This document shows positions 1 to 7,679 of a stretch of 8,925 bases of DNA, in pieces. The DNA lies in the NCBI GenBank assembly GCA_041653595.1, contig JBAZFB010000010.1, forward strand, positions 1 to 8,925, written 5' to 3'. This stretch comes from Candidatus Omnitrophota bacterium. Lineage in GTDB: Bacteria > Omnitrophota > Gorgyraeia > Pluralincolimonadales > Pluralincolimonadaceae. Below the pieces are notes generated by a model. The model did no database searches and was not told the origin of the DNA. It was given only the letters and a program-made list of their open reading frames with translations. Position 1 is the stretch's first letter, and every line of letters starts with the position of its first letter. The translations under genes and the position numbers were made by a program.

Positions 1-448
1 ATCTCGCAAGCGTGACGACCTCGTCTTCGATTTTCATATTTATACCGACCTCGCCTATTGAAGACTGGTCCATGCTTGTAAGCACCGTGACTCCCAGGAG
101 TTTCGGCCTCTTCTCCGATTCCCGCGCCGCCTCTACGGCCCTCATCATCATCTCCGAGCCGCCGAGCGCGTGGATATTCATCATGAACACGCCTAACTTC
201 GCGGCCGACCTTACCGCATGGGCGACAGTATTGGGGATGTCGTGGAATTTAAGGTCGAGGAATACCTTGGCGCCGCTGTCGTGCACGAGCGCGACCGCAT
301 CCGGGCCGCATAAAGTGAACAGGCCCATGCCGACCTTGAAGATCCGCACGTCCGGGCTCAATTTTTTTACCATCTCTTTCGCCTCGGCGAGTGATCTCAA
401 GTCGAGCGCCACGATAAGTTTTTCGGAAGCTTTTATGTCTTGAGGCAT
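1..448 (-). CDS. pyrF: Orotidine 5'-phosphate decarboxylase, 3' end cut by window edge
   Basis: Decarboxylates OMP to UMP, the last step of de novo UMP synthesis, in the cytoplasm. The first 149 residues are visible and the frame is open to the window edge. The family is usually about 230-240 residues, so roughly the last third, including the phosphate-gripping arginine region, is missing. Seen: an N-terminal strand IVALDL (residues 12-17) with Asp16; Lys38 in FKVGMGLF; the signature FLDLKFHDIPNTV (63-75) holding the Asp65-Lys67-Asp70 catalytic array; then NIHALGG and GVTVLTSM strands of the TIM barrel. The ATG at 448-446 is chosen because it gives the usual short N-terminus before the first strand and has AAGGA about 9-10 nt upstream. 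It overlaps the end of pyrD by 16 nt, which suggests translational coupling. Identity is secure from the signature. Confidence 0.95.
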   Translation of the reverse strand, partial: MPQDIKASEKLIVALDLRSLAEAKEMVKKLSPDVRIFKVGMGLFTLCGPDAVALVHDSGAKVFLDLKFHDIPNTVAHAVRSAAKLGVFMMNIHALGGSEMMMRAVEAARESEKRPKLLGVTVLTSMDQSSIGEVGINMKIEDEVVTLAR

Positions 449-1347
449 CCGGTGAGTTCCTTTATATTTTTTATCTTCCCTTGCCGCATATATTTTTCCA
501 TTCCGCTGATGATATCGGCGGCGGCCTTCGGATTTACGAAATTCGCGGTCCCGACCTGGACAGCGGAAGCGCCGGCTATTATAAATTCAACCGCGTCCTC
601 ATAATTCATTATGCCGCCGATGCCGATGACCGGTATCTTCACCTTTTTAGCCGTCTCCCAGACCATGCGCAAGGCGACCGGCTTTATCGCCGGACCGCTT
701 AAGCCTCCTATTATATTGCCCAGGACCGGCCTCTTCGTATCTATATCTATCGCCATCCCCGTAAATGTATTTACCAGCGAAACCGCATCCGCGCCCGCAT
801 TCTCGGCGGCCATCGCTATCTCGGTTATGTCTTTTACGTTGGGAGAGAGCTTTACAATGACCGGTTTTCTTGAGGCCCTCCTTACCGCCCCGACCACGGC
901 TGCCGTCGAACCGGGCTCCCGCGCGAATTCAAGCCCGCCCTTAACGTTGGGGCACGATATATTTATCTCTATGGCGTCGACCCTTTTTATTTTATCGAGC
1001 TTCCCGGCGATCGCCGCATAATCTTCCACCCTGTGCGCGGCTATTGAGACGATGACCGCTGTCTTGACCTTGTTCAGGAACGGCAGCTTATCTTTAATAA
1101 AGGCGTCTATGCCGTAATTTTGGAGCCCGATGGAATTGAGCATGCCTGACGGCGTCTCGACGACGCGAGGAGGGACGTTACCCTCCCTAGGTTCCAGGGT
1201 CACCGATTTGGTCACGATAGCCCCAAGCTTGTTCAGGTCTACGAGTTTCCCGTATTCCTCACCTGACCCGAATGTCCCGGACGCGACAAGCACCGGATTC
1301 TTAAATTCGAGCCCGGCTATCTTAACCTTAAGGTTCGGCTTTACCAT
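433..1347 (-). CDS. pyrD: Dihydroorotate dehydrogenase B (NAD+), catalytic subunit, class 1B
   Basis: Oxidises dihydroorotate to orotate with FMN. In class 1B enzymes electrons pass to NAD+ through the PyrK subunit, in a soluble PyrD2-PyrK2 complex. At 304 residues it has the usual length. Seen: FKNPVLVASGTFG near the N-terminus (15-27), TKSVTLEPREGN (46-57) with Lys47, and SGMLNSIGLQN (67-77). EINISCPNVKGG (127-138) places Cys132 where class 1 enzymes use a cysteine base; class 2 enzymes use serine. VKLSPNV (165-171) carries Lys166, VNTFTGMAID (192-201) the orotate-contacting Asn, and GIGGI (242-246) the FMN phosphate site. The absence of a long N-terminal membrane helix also argues against class 2. 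The start overlaps the pyrK stop by 7 nt and has GAGG 4 nt upstream. The adjacent pyrK fixes the 1B assignment. Confidence 0.97.
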   Translation of the reverse strand: MVKPNLKVKIAGLEFKNPVLVASGTFGSGEEYGKLVDLNKLGAIVTKSVTLEPREGNVPPRVVETPSGMLNSIGLQNYGIDAFIKDKLPFLNKVKTAVIVSIAAHRVEDYAAIAGKLDKIKRVDAIEINISCPNVKGGLEFAREPGSTAAVVGAVRRASRKPVIVKLSPNVKDITEIAMAAENAGADAVSLVNTFTGMAIDIDTKRPVLGNIIGGLSGPAIKPVALRMVWETAKKVKIPVIGIGGIMNYEDAVEFIIAGASAVQVGTANFVNPKAAADIISGMEKYMRQGKIKNIKELTGCLKT

Positions 1348-2114
1348 ATTACCTCTTTAGCGTTAAAGACCGGGCCGTCTTTACAGACCAGTTTATACCC
1401 CGATCTTGTTTTTATCGCGCACCCCAGGCACGCGCCCACCCCGCAGGCAATATTCTCCTCCAAAGAGACGTAACATTCAAGCCCGCGTTTTTCCGCGATG
1501 CGCCCGGCCGCTTTCAGCATACCCCCGGGGCCGCAGGCAAATATGACCGGCCGGAACCCCTTTTTTACCGGCAGGAATCTGTTTAAAATGTCTGTCACGA
1601 AACACTTTTCTCCGCAGCTTCCGTCATCGGTGGCAACTATCGTCTCGATGCCGATCTTCCTGAAGTGGTCTTCGCAAAGAAGGGCATTTTTATTCCTGGC
1701 GCCTAATATCGCATAAGTTTTGGCGCTTTTTATCTTAGCGAGCGCGTCTGCCAGCGAGGCGAGCGGTGCTACTCCTATTCCGCCGGCGAGTATTATGAAA
1801 TTTTTCCTGCCCTTCGTGACAGTAAAACCGTTCCCCAGCGGCCCCAGGACATCTATCTTGGCGCCCGGCTTTAGCCCTGAGAGGAACCGAGTGCCCTTCC
1901 CTTTTATTTCATATAATATCTCGAAACCCGAAGCCTTTATCCTGTGGAAACCGAACGGCCTCCTCAACAGCGGCGTGTCAGTGTCGCCGCACCTTATCGT
2001 CAGGAACTGGCCCGGCTTCGCTTTTTTCGCAATGGACGGGCACTTTACCGCCATCAGGCAATAGCCGGGTTTTAACCTCTTGTTCGATACGACCTTTCCT
2101 GAGACCTGTATCAT
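1341..2114 (-). CDS. pyrK: Dihydroorotate dehydrogenase B, electron transfer subunit (FAD, 2Fe-2S)
   Basis: Carries electrons from the FMN of PyrD to NAD+ through a 2Fe-2S cluster and FAD. The gene encodes 257 residues with the start at 2114. Seen: a ferredoxin-reductase-type FAD barrel with RRPF (51-54) and a GKGTRFLSGLKPG stretch (72-84), and a glycine-rich nucleotide loop AGGIGVAPL (110-118). CGPGGML (194-200) is typical of the NAD-binding half. A C-terminal cluster, Cys224, Cys229, Cys232 and Cys244 (CGVGACLGC then VC), is the 2Fe-2S ligand set diagnostic of PyrK. The open frame runs back to 2219, but those extra residues only re-read the carB end. The ATG at 2114 forms a 4-nt ATGA overlap with the carB stop and gives the expected short N-terminus. 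An in-frame ATG at 2129 would add MARSH, but AAGGA abuts it with no spacer. Confidence 0.95.
   Translation of the reverse strand: MIQVSGKVVSNKRLKPGYCLMAVKCPSIAKKAKPGQFLTIRCGDTDTPLLRRPFGFHRIKASGFEILYEIKGKGTRFLSGLKPGAKIDVLGPLGNGFTVTKGRKNFIILAGGIGVAPLASLADALAKIKSAKTYAILGARNKNALLCEDHFRKIGIETIVATDDGSCGEKCFVTDILNRFLPVKKGFRPVIFACGPGGMLKAAGRIAEKRGLECYVSLEENIACGVGACLGCAIKTRSGYKLVCKDGPVFNAKEVIW
1352..1355 (-). promoter_or_regulatory. Ribosome binding site for pyrD inside the pyrK end
   Basis: GAGG lies 4 nt upstream of the pyrD ATG at 1347, within the last codons of pyrK. It decides the pyrD start and allows coupling across the 7-nt overlap. Confidence 0.65.
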
Positions 2115-5100
2115 ATGGCTGCGTGCCATTCCTTTAATGGCCTTACCCCTATAGAATGCTTCTTGATCGCCTCTATCCCCTTGGTCGCGGCATCCGCTCC
2201 CGGCATCGTCGTGACGCACGGTAGACCCAGCGAGACCGCCAGCGACCTTATCTTTATCTCATCCTCTCTCGGCTTCTTCCCGGAAGGCGTGTTTATGATC
2301 AACTTTATTTTCCCTTCCCTCATCTGGTCGAGTATGTTAGGGCTCCCCTCGCTTATCCTGTGGATCCGGGTAGCCGCGATGCCGGCTTCTTTGAGCGTCG
2401 CCGCCGTACCCGCGGTAGCGATCATATCGAATCCCAGCTTGCTCAATTTCTTGGCTATCGGGACTATCTTCGCCTTATGGGCGTCCTGGACGCTCACGAA
2501 GACCGTGCCTTCTGTCGGCAGCGCGCTGTTAGCCGCCATCTGCGATTTCGCGAACGCCCTGCCGAAATCCACGTCAATGCCCATGACCTCGCCTGTCGAC
2601 CTCATCTCAGGGCCGAGTATTATGTCTATCCCCGGGAACTTGACGAACGGGAAGACGGATTCTTTCACCGATATCTGCGGCGGGGTGATCTCTTTGGTGA
2701 AACCGAGGTCTTTTAATTTCTTCCCCGCCATGACTTTCGCCGCGAGTTTTGCGAGGGGCACCCCTATCGCCTTGCTGACGAAAGGTATCGTCCTCGAGGC
2801 CCGGGGATTCACCTCTAATATATAAACGACCCCCTTCTGCACGGCATATTGGACGTTCATAAGGCCGACGACGTTCAGGTCTTTCGCCATGGAGAACGTC
2901 GCCTGCCTTATCTCATCAATGACTTTCTTGTTCAGCGTATGCGGAGGAAGGACCATCGCGGCGTCGCCGGAATGGACCCCGGCCTCCTCTATGTGCTCCA
3001 TTATCCCGCCTATCACGAATGTCTCTCCGTCGCCTATCATGTCGACGTCGACCTCGATCGCGTCCTCGAGGAACTTGTCTATCAGCACCGGAAATTCCGG
3101 AGAGGCCTTTACCGCATGCGTCATATAATACTCGAGCGACTCGTCGTCATAGACTATTTCCATCGCCCGCCCTCCCAGGACATAGGAAGGCCTGACCATG
3201 ACCGGGTAGCCTATCTTCTTCGCGGCCTCTATCGCGCCTTTGACATCGACGGCGGTCCCGTTTACCGGCTGCCTCAATCCCAGTTTCTCGACGAGGAGTT
3301 TGAATTTCTCCCTGTCCTCAGCTATATCTATCGCCTCCGGCGTCGTCCCAATTATTTTGAGGCCGGCCTTCTTTAACGCTACCGCCAGGTTCAGCGGGGT
3401 CTGGCCTCCGAATTGGACTATCGCGCCGTCCGGCTTCTCTTTATCGGCTATGTTAAGGACGTCCTCGATGGTGAGCGGCTCAAAATATAGTTTGTCCGAG
3501 GTGTCGTAATCCGTCGAGACGGTCTCGGGATTGGAGTTTACCATTATCGTCTCGTAGCCTATCTCCTTGAGCGCGAAAGCGGCATGGACGCAGCAATAAT
3601 CGAACTCGATGCCCTGGCCTATCCTGTTCGGGCCGCCCCCGAGTATCATTATCTTTTTTTTCGCGGAGGACCTCGTCTCGTCCTCTTCTTCGTATGTCGA
3701 GTAGAAATATGGAGTATACGCCTCGAATTCCGCGGCGCAGGTATCGACCAGCTTGTAGACAGCGCTTACTCCCTCTTTTATCCTCGGCGCCCTTACTCCC
3801 ATCTCGTCCGAGCCGCGCAGGTATGAGATCTGTTTGTCCGAGAACCCGGACTGTTTAGCCTTCAGGAGAACTTCGCCTGTCATCTCGGAGCTTTTTATCT
3901 GGTCCTCGACCTCTATTATTTCCTTTATATTCTGGAGGAACCACGGGTCTATCTTCGTAAGCCCGTATATTTTTTCTATCGTAAACCCTTCTTTCAAAGC
4001 GTACCTGATGTAAAATAACCTGTCCTGGTTTGGCGTTTTTAATTTCTCTATTATCTCCTGCTTGAAATTGGGGCCCTTTGATCTCGCCTCGTACTCATCC
4101 TTCGGGTCCGCGCCGAGGCCGAACCTGCCTATCTCCAGCGACCTGATCCCTTTCTGCAGCGCCTCTTTGAATGTCCTGCCTATCGCCATCGTCTCGCCGA
4201 CAGATTTCATCTGTATGGTAAGCCTCTGGTCGGCCTTCGGGAACTTTTCGAAAGCCCACCGCGGTATCTTCACGACGCAATAATCTATCGCCGGCTCGAA
4301 TGAGGCCGGTGTCTCCTTGGTTATATCGTTTGGTATCTCGTCGAGGGTATAGCCGACCGCGAGTTTCGCCGCGATCTTCGCTATCGGAAAACCCGTCGCC
4401 TTGGAGGCGAGGGCCGACGACCTCGATACCCTCGGGTTCATCTCTATGATCACCTGCCTGCCGGTATCAGGGTTGACGCCGAACTGGATGTTCGAACCGC
4501 CGGTCTCGACGCCGATCTCGCGTATGACCTTTATCGCGGAATCCCTCATTATCTGGTATTCCCTGTCGGTCAGCGTCTGGGCAGGCGCGACTGTTATGGA
4601 ATCGCCGGTGTGTATCCCCATCGGGTCGAAGTTCTCGATCGAGCATATTATGACTACGTTGTCCTTGAGGTCGCGCATGACCTCCAGCTCGTACTCCTTC
4701 CATCCGGCGATGGACTCCTCTATGAGGATCTCGCCTATCATGCTTAAAGAGAGGCCCCTCTGCGCGATCTCCTCGAATTCTTTCCAATCCGCAGCGGTCC
4801 CGCCGCCTGTTCCGCCTAATGTGAAAGAAGGCCTTATAACGAGCGGGAAACCTATCTCTACTGCGATCTTTTTCGCCTGGTCCATATTGTAGGCGAGGTC
4901 GCTCTTCGGCATGTCGAGCCCTATCTTCGACATCGCTTCCTTAAAGAGCTTCCTGTCTTCGGCCTTTTTTATCGCCCCGGCCTTAGCGCCGATCATCTCC
5001 ACCCCGAACTTCTCCAAGACACCGGTCTCGTGCAGCTGTATGGCGCAGTTCAGGCCGGTCTGCCCGCCCAGCGTAGGCAATAAGGCATCGGGCCTCTCTT

Positions 5101-5338
5101 TCTCTATTATCTTCGCTATCATCTCCGGGGTTATCGGTTCGATATAAGTGACATCCGCGGTCTCCGGGTCGGTCATGATCGTGGCCGGGTTGGAGTTGAC
5201 GAGTATGATCTTGAACCCTTCTTCGCGGAGCGCTTTGCACGCCTGGGTCCCGGAATAATCGAATTCGCAGGCCTGGCCTATCACTATCGGGCCTGAGCCT
5301 ATTATCAATATCTTATTTATGTCTGTCCTCTTAGGCAT
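2111..5338 (-). CDS. carB: Carbamoyl phosphate synthase, large subunit
   Basis: Makes carbamoyl phosphate from bicarbonate, ammonia delivered by CarA, and two ATP, for pyrimidine and often arginine synthesis. At 1075 residues it is full length and intact. Domains in order: carboxyphosphate domain (about 1-400) with SFTLGGTGGG (171-180) and metal-binding IIEMNPRVSRSSALASKATG (297-316); oligomerisation domain (about 400-555); carbamoyl-phosphate domain (about 560-935), opening with LGGGPNRIGQGIEFDY and holding SYVLGGRAMEIVY (718-730) and LEVNPRASRTIPFVSKA (841-857); and a C-terminal MGS-type regulatory domain (about 940-1075). In that last domain ATAGTAATL (974-982) and IINTPSG (1014-1020) match the region where UMP binds in the E. 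coli enzyme, so feedback by UMP is plausible but inferred. The start overlaps the carA stop by 8 nt, with AAGGA 3 nt upstream of the ATG. Confidence 0.98.
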   Translation of the reverse strand: MPKRTDINKILIIGSGPIVIGQACEFDYSGTQACKALREEGFKIILVNSNPATIMTDPETADVTYIEPITPEMIAKIIEKERPDALLPTLGGQTGLNCAIQLHETGVLEKFGVEMIGAKAGAIKKAEDRKLFKEAMSKIGLDMPKSDLAYNMDQAKKIAVEIGFPLVIRPSFTLGGTGGGTAADWKEFEEIAQRGLSLSMIGEILIEESIAGWKEYELEVMRDLKDNVVIICSIENFDPMGIHTGDSITVAPAQTLTDREYQIMRDSAIKVIREIGVETGGSNIQFGVNPDTGRQVIIEMNPRVSRSSALASKATGFPIAKIAAKLAVGYTLDEIPNDITKETPASFEPAIDYCVVKIPRWAFEKFPKADQRLTIQMKSVGETMAIGRTFKEALQKGIRSLEIGRFGLGADPKDEYEARSKGPNFKQEIIEKLKTPNQDRLFYIRYALKEGFTIEKIYGLTKIDPWFLQNIKEIIEVEDQIKSSEMTGEVLLKAKQSGFSDKQISYLRGSDEMGVRAPRIKEGVSAVYKLVDTCAAEFEAYTPYFYSTYEEEDETRSSAKKKIMILGGGPNRIGQGIEFDYCCVHAAFALKEIGYETIMVNSNPETVSTDYDTSDKLYFEPLTIEDVLNIADKEKPDGAIVQFGGQTPLNLAVALKKAGLKIIGTTPEAIDIAEDREKFKLLVEKLGLRQPVNGTAVDVKGAIEAAKKIGYPVMVRPSYVLGGRAMEIVYDDESLEYYMTHAVKASPEFPVLIDKFLEDAIEVDVDMIGDGETFVIGGIMEHIEEAGVHSGDAAMVLPPHTLNKKVIDEIRQATFSMAKDLNVVGLMNVQYAVQKGVVYILEVNPRASRTIPFVSKAIGVPLAKLAAKVMAGKKLKDLGFTKEITPPQISVKESVFPFVKFPGIDIILGPEMRSTGEVMGIDVDFGRAFAKSQMAANSALPTEGTVFVSVQDAHKAKIVPIAKKLSKLGFDMIATAGTAATLKEAGIAATRIHRISEGSPNILDQMREGKIKLIINTPSGKKPREDEIKIRSLAVSLGLPCVTTMPGADAATKGIEAIKKHSIGVRPLKEWHAAI

Positions 5339-6428
5339 CTTTCCTTTCGCTCATCATGGCTGCGAATTTATCGAATAAATATTCGGCGTCATGCGGGCCC
5401 GGGCACGCTTCGGGATGATACTGGACGGAAAATACCGGCAGCTTCCTGTGCTCCATGCCTTCTGCCGTCTTATCGTAGAGATTTATATGCGTCAGGACCA
5501 TATCTTTATCCGGGATGGAATCCATGTCGACCGCGAACCCGTGGTTCTGCGACGTGATGTCGACCTTTCTCGTCCTCAGGTCCATGACCGGATGATTGCC
5601 TCCGTGGTGTCCGAACTTAAGCTTATACGTCTTGCCGCCGAACGCGAGGCCCAGTATCTGGTGGCCGAGGCATATGCCGAATATCGGGAGTTTGCCGATC
5701 AGCTTTCTTACGGCTTCGATATGATACGGCACTCCCTCGGGATCACCCGGGCCGTTCGAGAGGAACAACCCGTCCGGCTTCAGCGCGAGCACATCCTCGG
5801 CCGTGGCCGAGGCCGGCAGGACCTTGATTTTGCAGCCTATCCTGCTCAAATTCCTGTATATGTTCAATTTCGTCCCGCAATCTATCGCGACGACGGTGAA
5901 CCGCGTCTTCGCGGCGCCTTCATCCTCCAAATCGAAGGGTTTCTTGCACGTGACTTCCTTGACGAGATCTCTCCCTAACAGGCCCGGAGAGGCTTTGACT
6001 TTATCGAGCAGCTTCTTCTCGTCCGGCTCCACGGTCGATATGGCGCATTTCATCGCGCCCTTGGTCCTTAATCTCCTCGTGATAGCCCTGGTGTCGACGC
6101 CCTGTATGCCGGTTATCTTATATTTTTTCATATAATCATCCAGCGTCGTTTTCTTCCGGTAATTCGAGGCGATGCCGCTCAGTTCCTTCACCACGAACCC
6201 TTCGGCCCACGGCTTGCAGGATTCGGCATCTTCGTCGTTTACGCCGTAGTTGCCTATCAGAGGATAGGTCATCGTCACTATCTGACCCTTATAGGAAGGG
6301 TCGGTCAGTATCTCTTGATAGCCGGTCATTGAGGTATTAAACACCAGCTCGCCGAACGACTCGCCCTCTGCGCCGAACGACTCGCCTTTATATGTGCTTC
6401 CGTCTTCCAATACAAGGTACGCTTTCAT
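5331..6428 (-). CDS. carA: Carbamoyl phosphate synthase, small (glutaminase) subunit
   Basis: Hydrolyses glutamine and channels ammonia to CarB. At 365 residues it has the usual length. Seen: the CPSase small-chain N-terminal domain (about 1-150) with FGELVFNTSMTGYQEILTDP (25-44) and GIQGVDTRAITRRLR (108-122); and a class I glutamine amidotransferase domain (about 175-360) with SNGPGDP (224-230), nucleophile Cys253 in GICLGHQILG, and His338/Glu340 in QYHPEACPGPHD completing the triad. It follows the endonuclease-like gene after a 21-nt gap, one of only two gaps in the run. The ribosome site is weak: GGAG lies only 1 nt from the ATG, and the AGGA at the preceding stop is 18 nt away. Upstream in frame there is a stop (the TGA of the preceding gene) and no better start, so the ATG at 6428 is kept. 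Confidence 0.97.
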   Translation of the reverse strand: MKAYLVLEDGSTYKGESFGAEGESFGELVFNTSMTGYQEILTDPSYKGQIVTMTYPLIGNYGVNDEDAESCKPWAEGFVVKELSGIASNYRKKTTLDDYMKKYKITGIQGVDTRAITRRLRTKGAMKCAISTVEPDEKKLLDKVKASPGLLGRDLVKEVTCKKPFDLEDEGAAKTRFTVVAIDCGTKLNIYRNLSRIGCKIKVLPASATAEDVLALKPDGLFLSNGPGDPEGVPYHIEAVRKLIGKLPIFGICLGHQILGLAFGGKTYKLKFGHHGGNHPVMDLRTRKVDITSQNHGFAVDMDSIPDKDMVLTHINLYDKTAEGMEHRKLPVFSVQYHPEACPGPHDAEYLFDKFAAMMSERKDA

Positions 6429-6449
6429 TCTCCGCTTTCTTTTAGTTCC

Positions 6450-7679
6450 TCAAAATAAAGTAAGCTGCTTCTCTCCTGTTTCTTCTTTGTCGAATATCTT
6501 TATCTTCCCGTACTCCCCGTCGTAGCCTGCGAGGATTTCCACTTTCCCGCCCCTGACCCTTATCACACCTTCCGCTATCTTCTCCGGCAGCTGCGCCCTC
6601 AGGTCGCTTTCGCCCATCTTAAGCAGGATGTTGAATTCACTGCCGCATTTATTCACAAGTGACATATATTCGCGTTCGACCGCCACTGATTGTTCCCCTA
6701 CTCCTCGCGCGTCGGATATTATCTGCGCAAGCGGTATCATGCTCTTGAACGGGATGGCGCCTTCCGGCACGAATCCCTCCGGCCTGTCAGCGAGCTCTTC
6801 GACGCGGTGCATCACTCCGACGGTTATCTTCTTGCCGCAGACCGGACAGAGGTTCCGATTCTTTATCGCCTCTTTCGGGGAGACCCTGGAATCGCAGTTC
6901 CGGTGCCCGTCATAATGGTACTTTCCTTCCTGCGGATAGAATTCCACGGTATATAAAAATTTCTTTTTGTCTTTGGCCTTTAGCGCTCCGATTATCTCCC
7001 TGTAATCGAGCCCGCAATCGAAGACGTTCGCTTCCCTGCCTATCTTTTGGGGCGAATGTGAATCAGAATTTGAGATCAGCGAATACCTGTCGAGGCTGCT
7101 CAGGCGCCAGTTCATCGCCGGGTCCGACGACAGGCCGGTCTCGAGGCAATATATGTTATTCGCCTCATCTTTAAAGCATTCCTCGACGCTGTTGAAACCG
7201 GAATTCGACCCGAATATCGAGAAGTGCGGGGTCCACGCGTGAGCCGGCACGATGAAGCAATCCGGCGACACGTCCAGGCACGCCCTGACGAGGTCCCTCG
7301 CGCTCATGTTCAGTATCGGGCGCCCGTCTGAGAAGAGGTCCCCGTATTCCCCCAGTTTTGCGTTCAATCTTTCCGCCGTCCCCATATCTGGGACGAAGAT
7401 CACGTTATGTATCCTTTTCGATTTCCCCTCGACGTAGAAATTATTGAATACCTCTACCGTCAGTATGAAATTCACGCCGCCGTGTTCGTAGAGCCCGCCC
7501 CCCGCTTCTTTCAGTTCGCTCTTCAGTTCGGATAACCAGAGCGGGTGGGTGAAATCTCCCGTGCCGAGGAGGGATATCCCCTTGATCTTCGCCCAGCGGG
7601 AGAGCTCTTTGACGTTCATCGATCCCGATGTCGCGCGGCTGTATCTCGAATGGATATGGAAATCAGCTGCAAATTCCAT
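6450..7679 (-). CDS. Endonuclease Q-like PHP-domain DNA repair nuclease with C-terminal clamp motif
   Basis: A 409-residue member of the endonuclease Q family (TIGR00375-type PHP proteins), recognised from the whole-length pattern. Characterised members cut DNA 5' of deaminated bases (uracil, hypoxanthine, xanthine) and abasic sites. Seen: PHP metal-ligand motifs His8/His10 (ADFHIHSRYS), Asp42 (GTGDFTHPLW), Glu76 (TVEVF), His91 (HNVIFV), His147 (PAHAWTPHFSIFGSNSGF, 145-162) and Asp206/His208 (NSDSHSP). A zinc-knuckle-like set follows: His259, Cys262, Cys278, Cys281 (GHRNC then CPVCGKK). The protein ends in QLTLF (405-409), which fits the bacterial sliding-clamp consensus. The start shares an A with the lipoprotein stop (TAATG). 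GGAGG lies about 19 nt upstream, so re-initiation is likely. Codon use resembles that of the neighbouring pyr genes (mixed ATA/ATC for Ile). Family placement is firm; activity on deaminated DNA is inferred. A general PHP phosphoesterase is less likely given the length and C-terminal half. Confidence 0.85.
   Translation of the reverse strand: MEFAADFHIHSRYSRATSGSMNVKELSRWAKIKGISLLGTGDFTHPLWLSELKSELKEAGGGLYEHGGVNFILTVEVFNNFYVEGKSKRIHNVIFVPDMGTAERLNAKLGEYGDLFSDGRPILNMSARDLVRACLDVSPDCFIVPAHAWTPHFSIFGSNSGFNSVEECFKDEANNIYCLETGLSSDPAMNWRLSSLDRYSLISNSDSHSPQKIGREANVFDCGLDYREIIGALKAKDKKKFLYTVEFYPQEGKYHYDGHRNCDSRVSPKEAIKNRNLCPVCGKKITVGVMHRVEELADRPEGFVPEGAIPFKSMIPLAQIISDARGVGEQSVAVEREYMSLVNKCGSEFNILLKMGESDLRAQLPEKIAEGVIRVRGGKVEILAGYDGEYGKIKIFDKEETGEKQLTLF
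6453..6467 (-). other. Putative beta sliding-clamp binding peptide (QLTLF) at the nuclease C-terminus
   Basis: The last five codons before the stop encode Q-L-T-L-F, preceded by the charged stretch KEETGEK. The bacterial clamp-binding consensus is close to QL(S/D)LF, usually in a flexible tail, and this fits in both sequence and position. Archaeal EndoQ enzymes are reported to interact with PCNA, so a clamp motif in a bacterial relative would be the functional counterpart. Binding itself is inferred. Confidence 0.6.

Noticed and set aside
12..443. Plus-strand open frame of 143 codons at the left edge
   Set aside because: It is the antisense shadow of pyrF, whose catalytic signature is read clearly on the minus strand.
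2115..2219. Longer pyrK start at 2219
   Set aside because: The added residues (MRHDDAGSGC and on) only re-read the carB C-terminal coding sequence in another frame and are not like any PyrK N-terminus.
2115..2825. Long open frame on the plus strand (236 codons) opposite carB
   Set aside because: It lies wholly antisense to the conserved 3' end of carB and resembles no family. Sparse TTA, CTA and TCA codons in the real gene leave the opposite strand free of stops.
6450..7679. PHP protein as histidinol phosphatase or a PHP-type polymerase fragment
   Set aside because: It is too long for HisJ/HisK-type enzymes, has a zinc-knuckle-like C-terminal half, and has no polymerase domain. The full-length pattern fits the EndoQ family.
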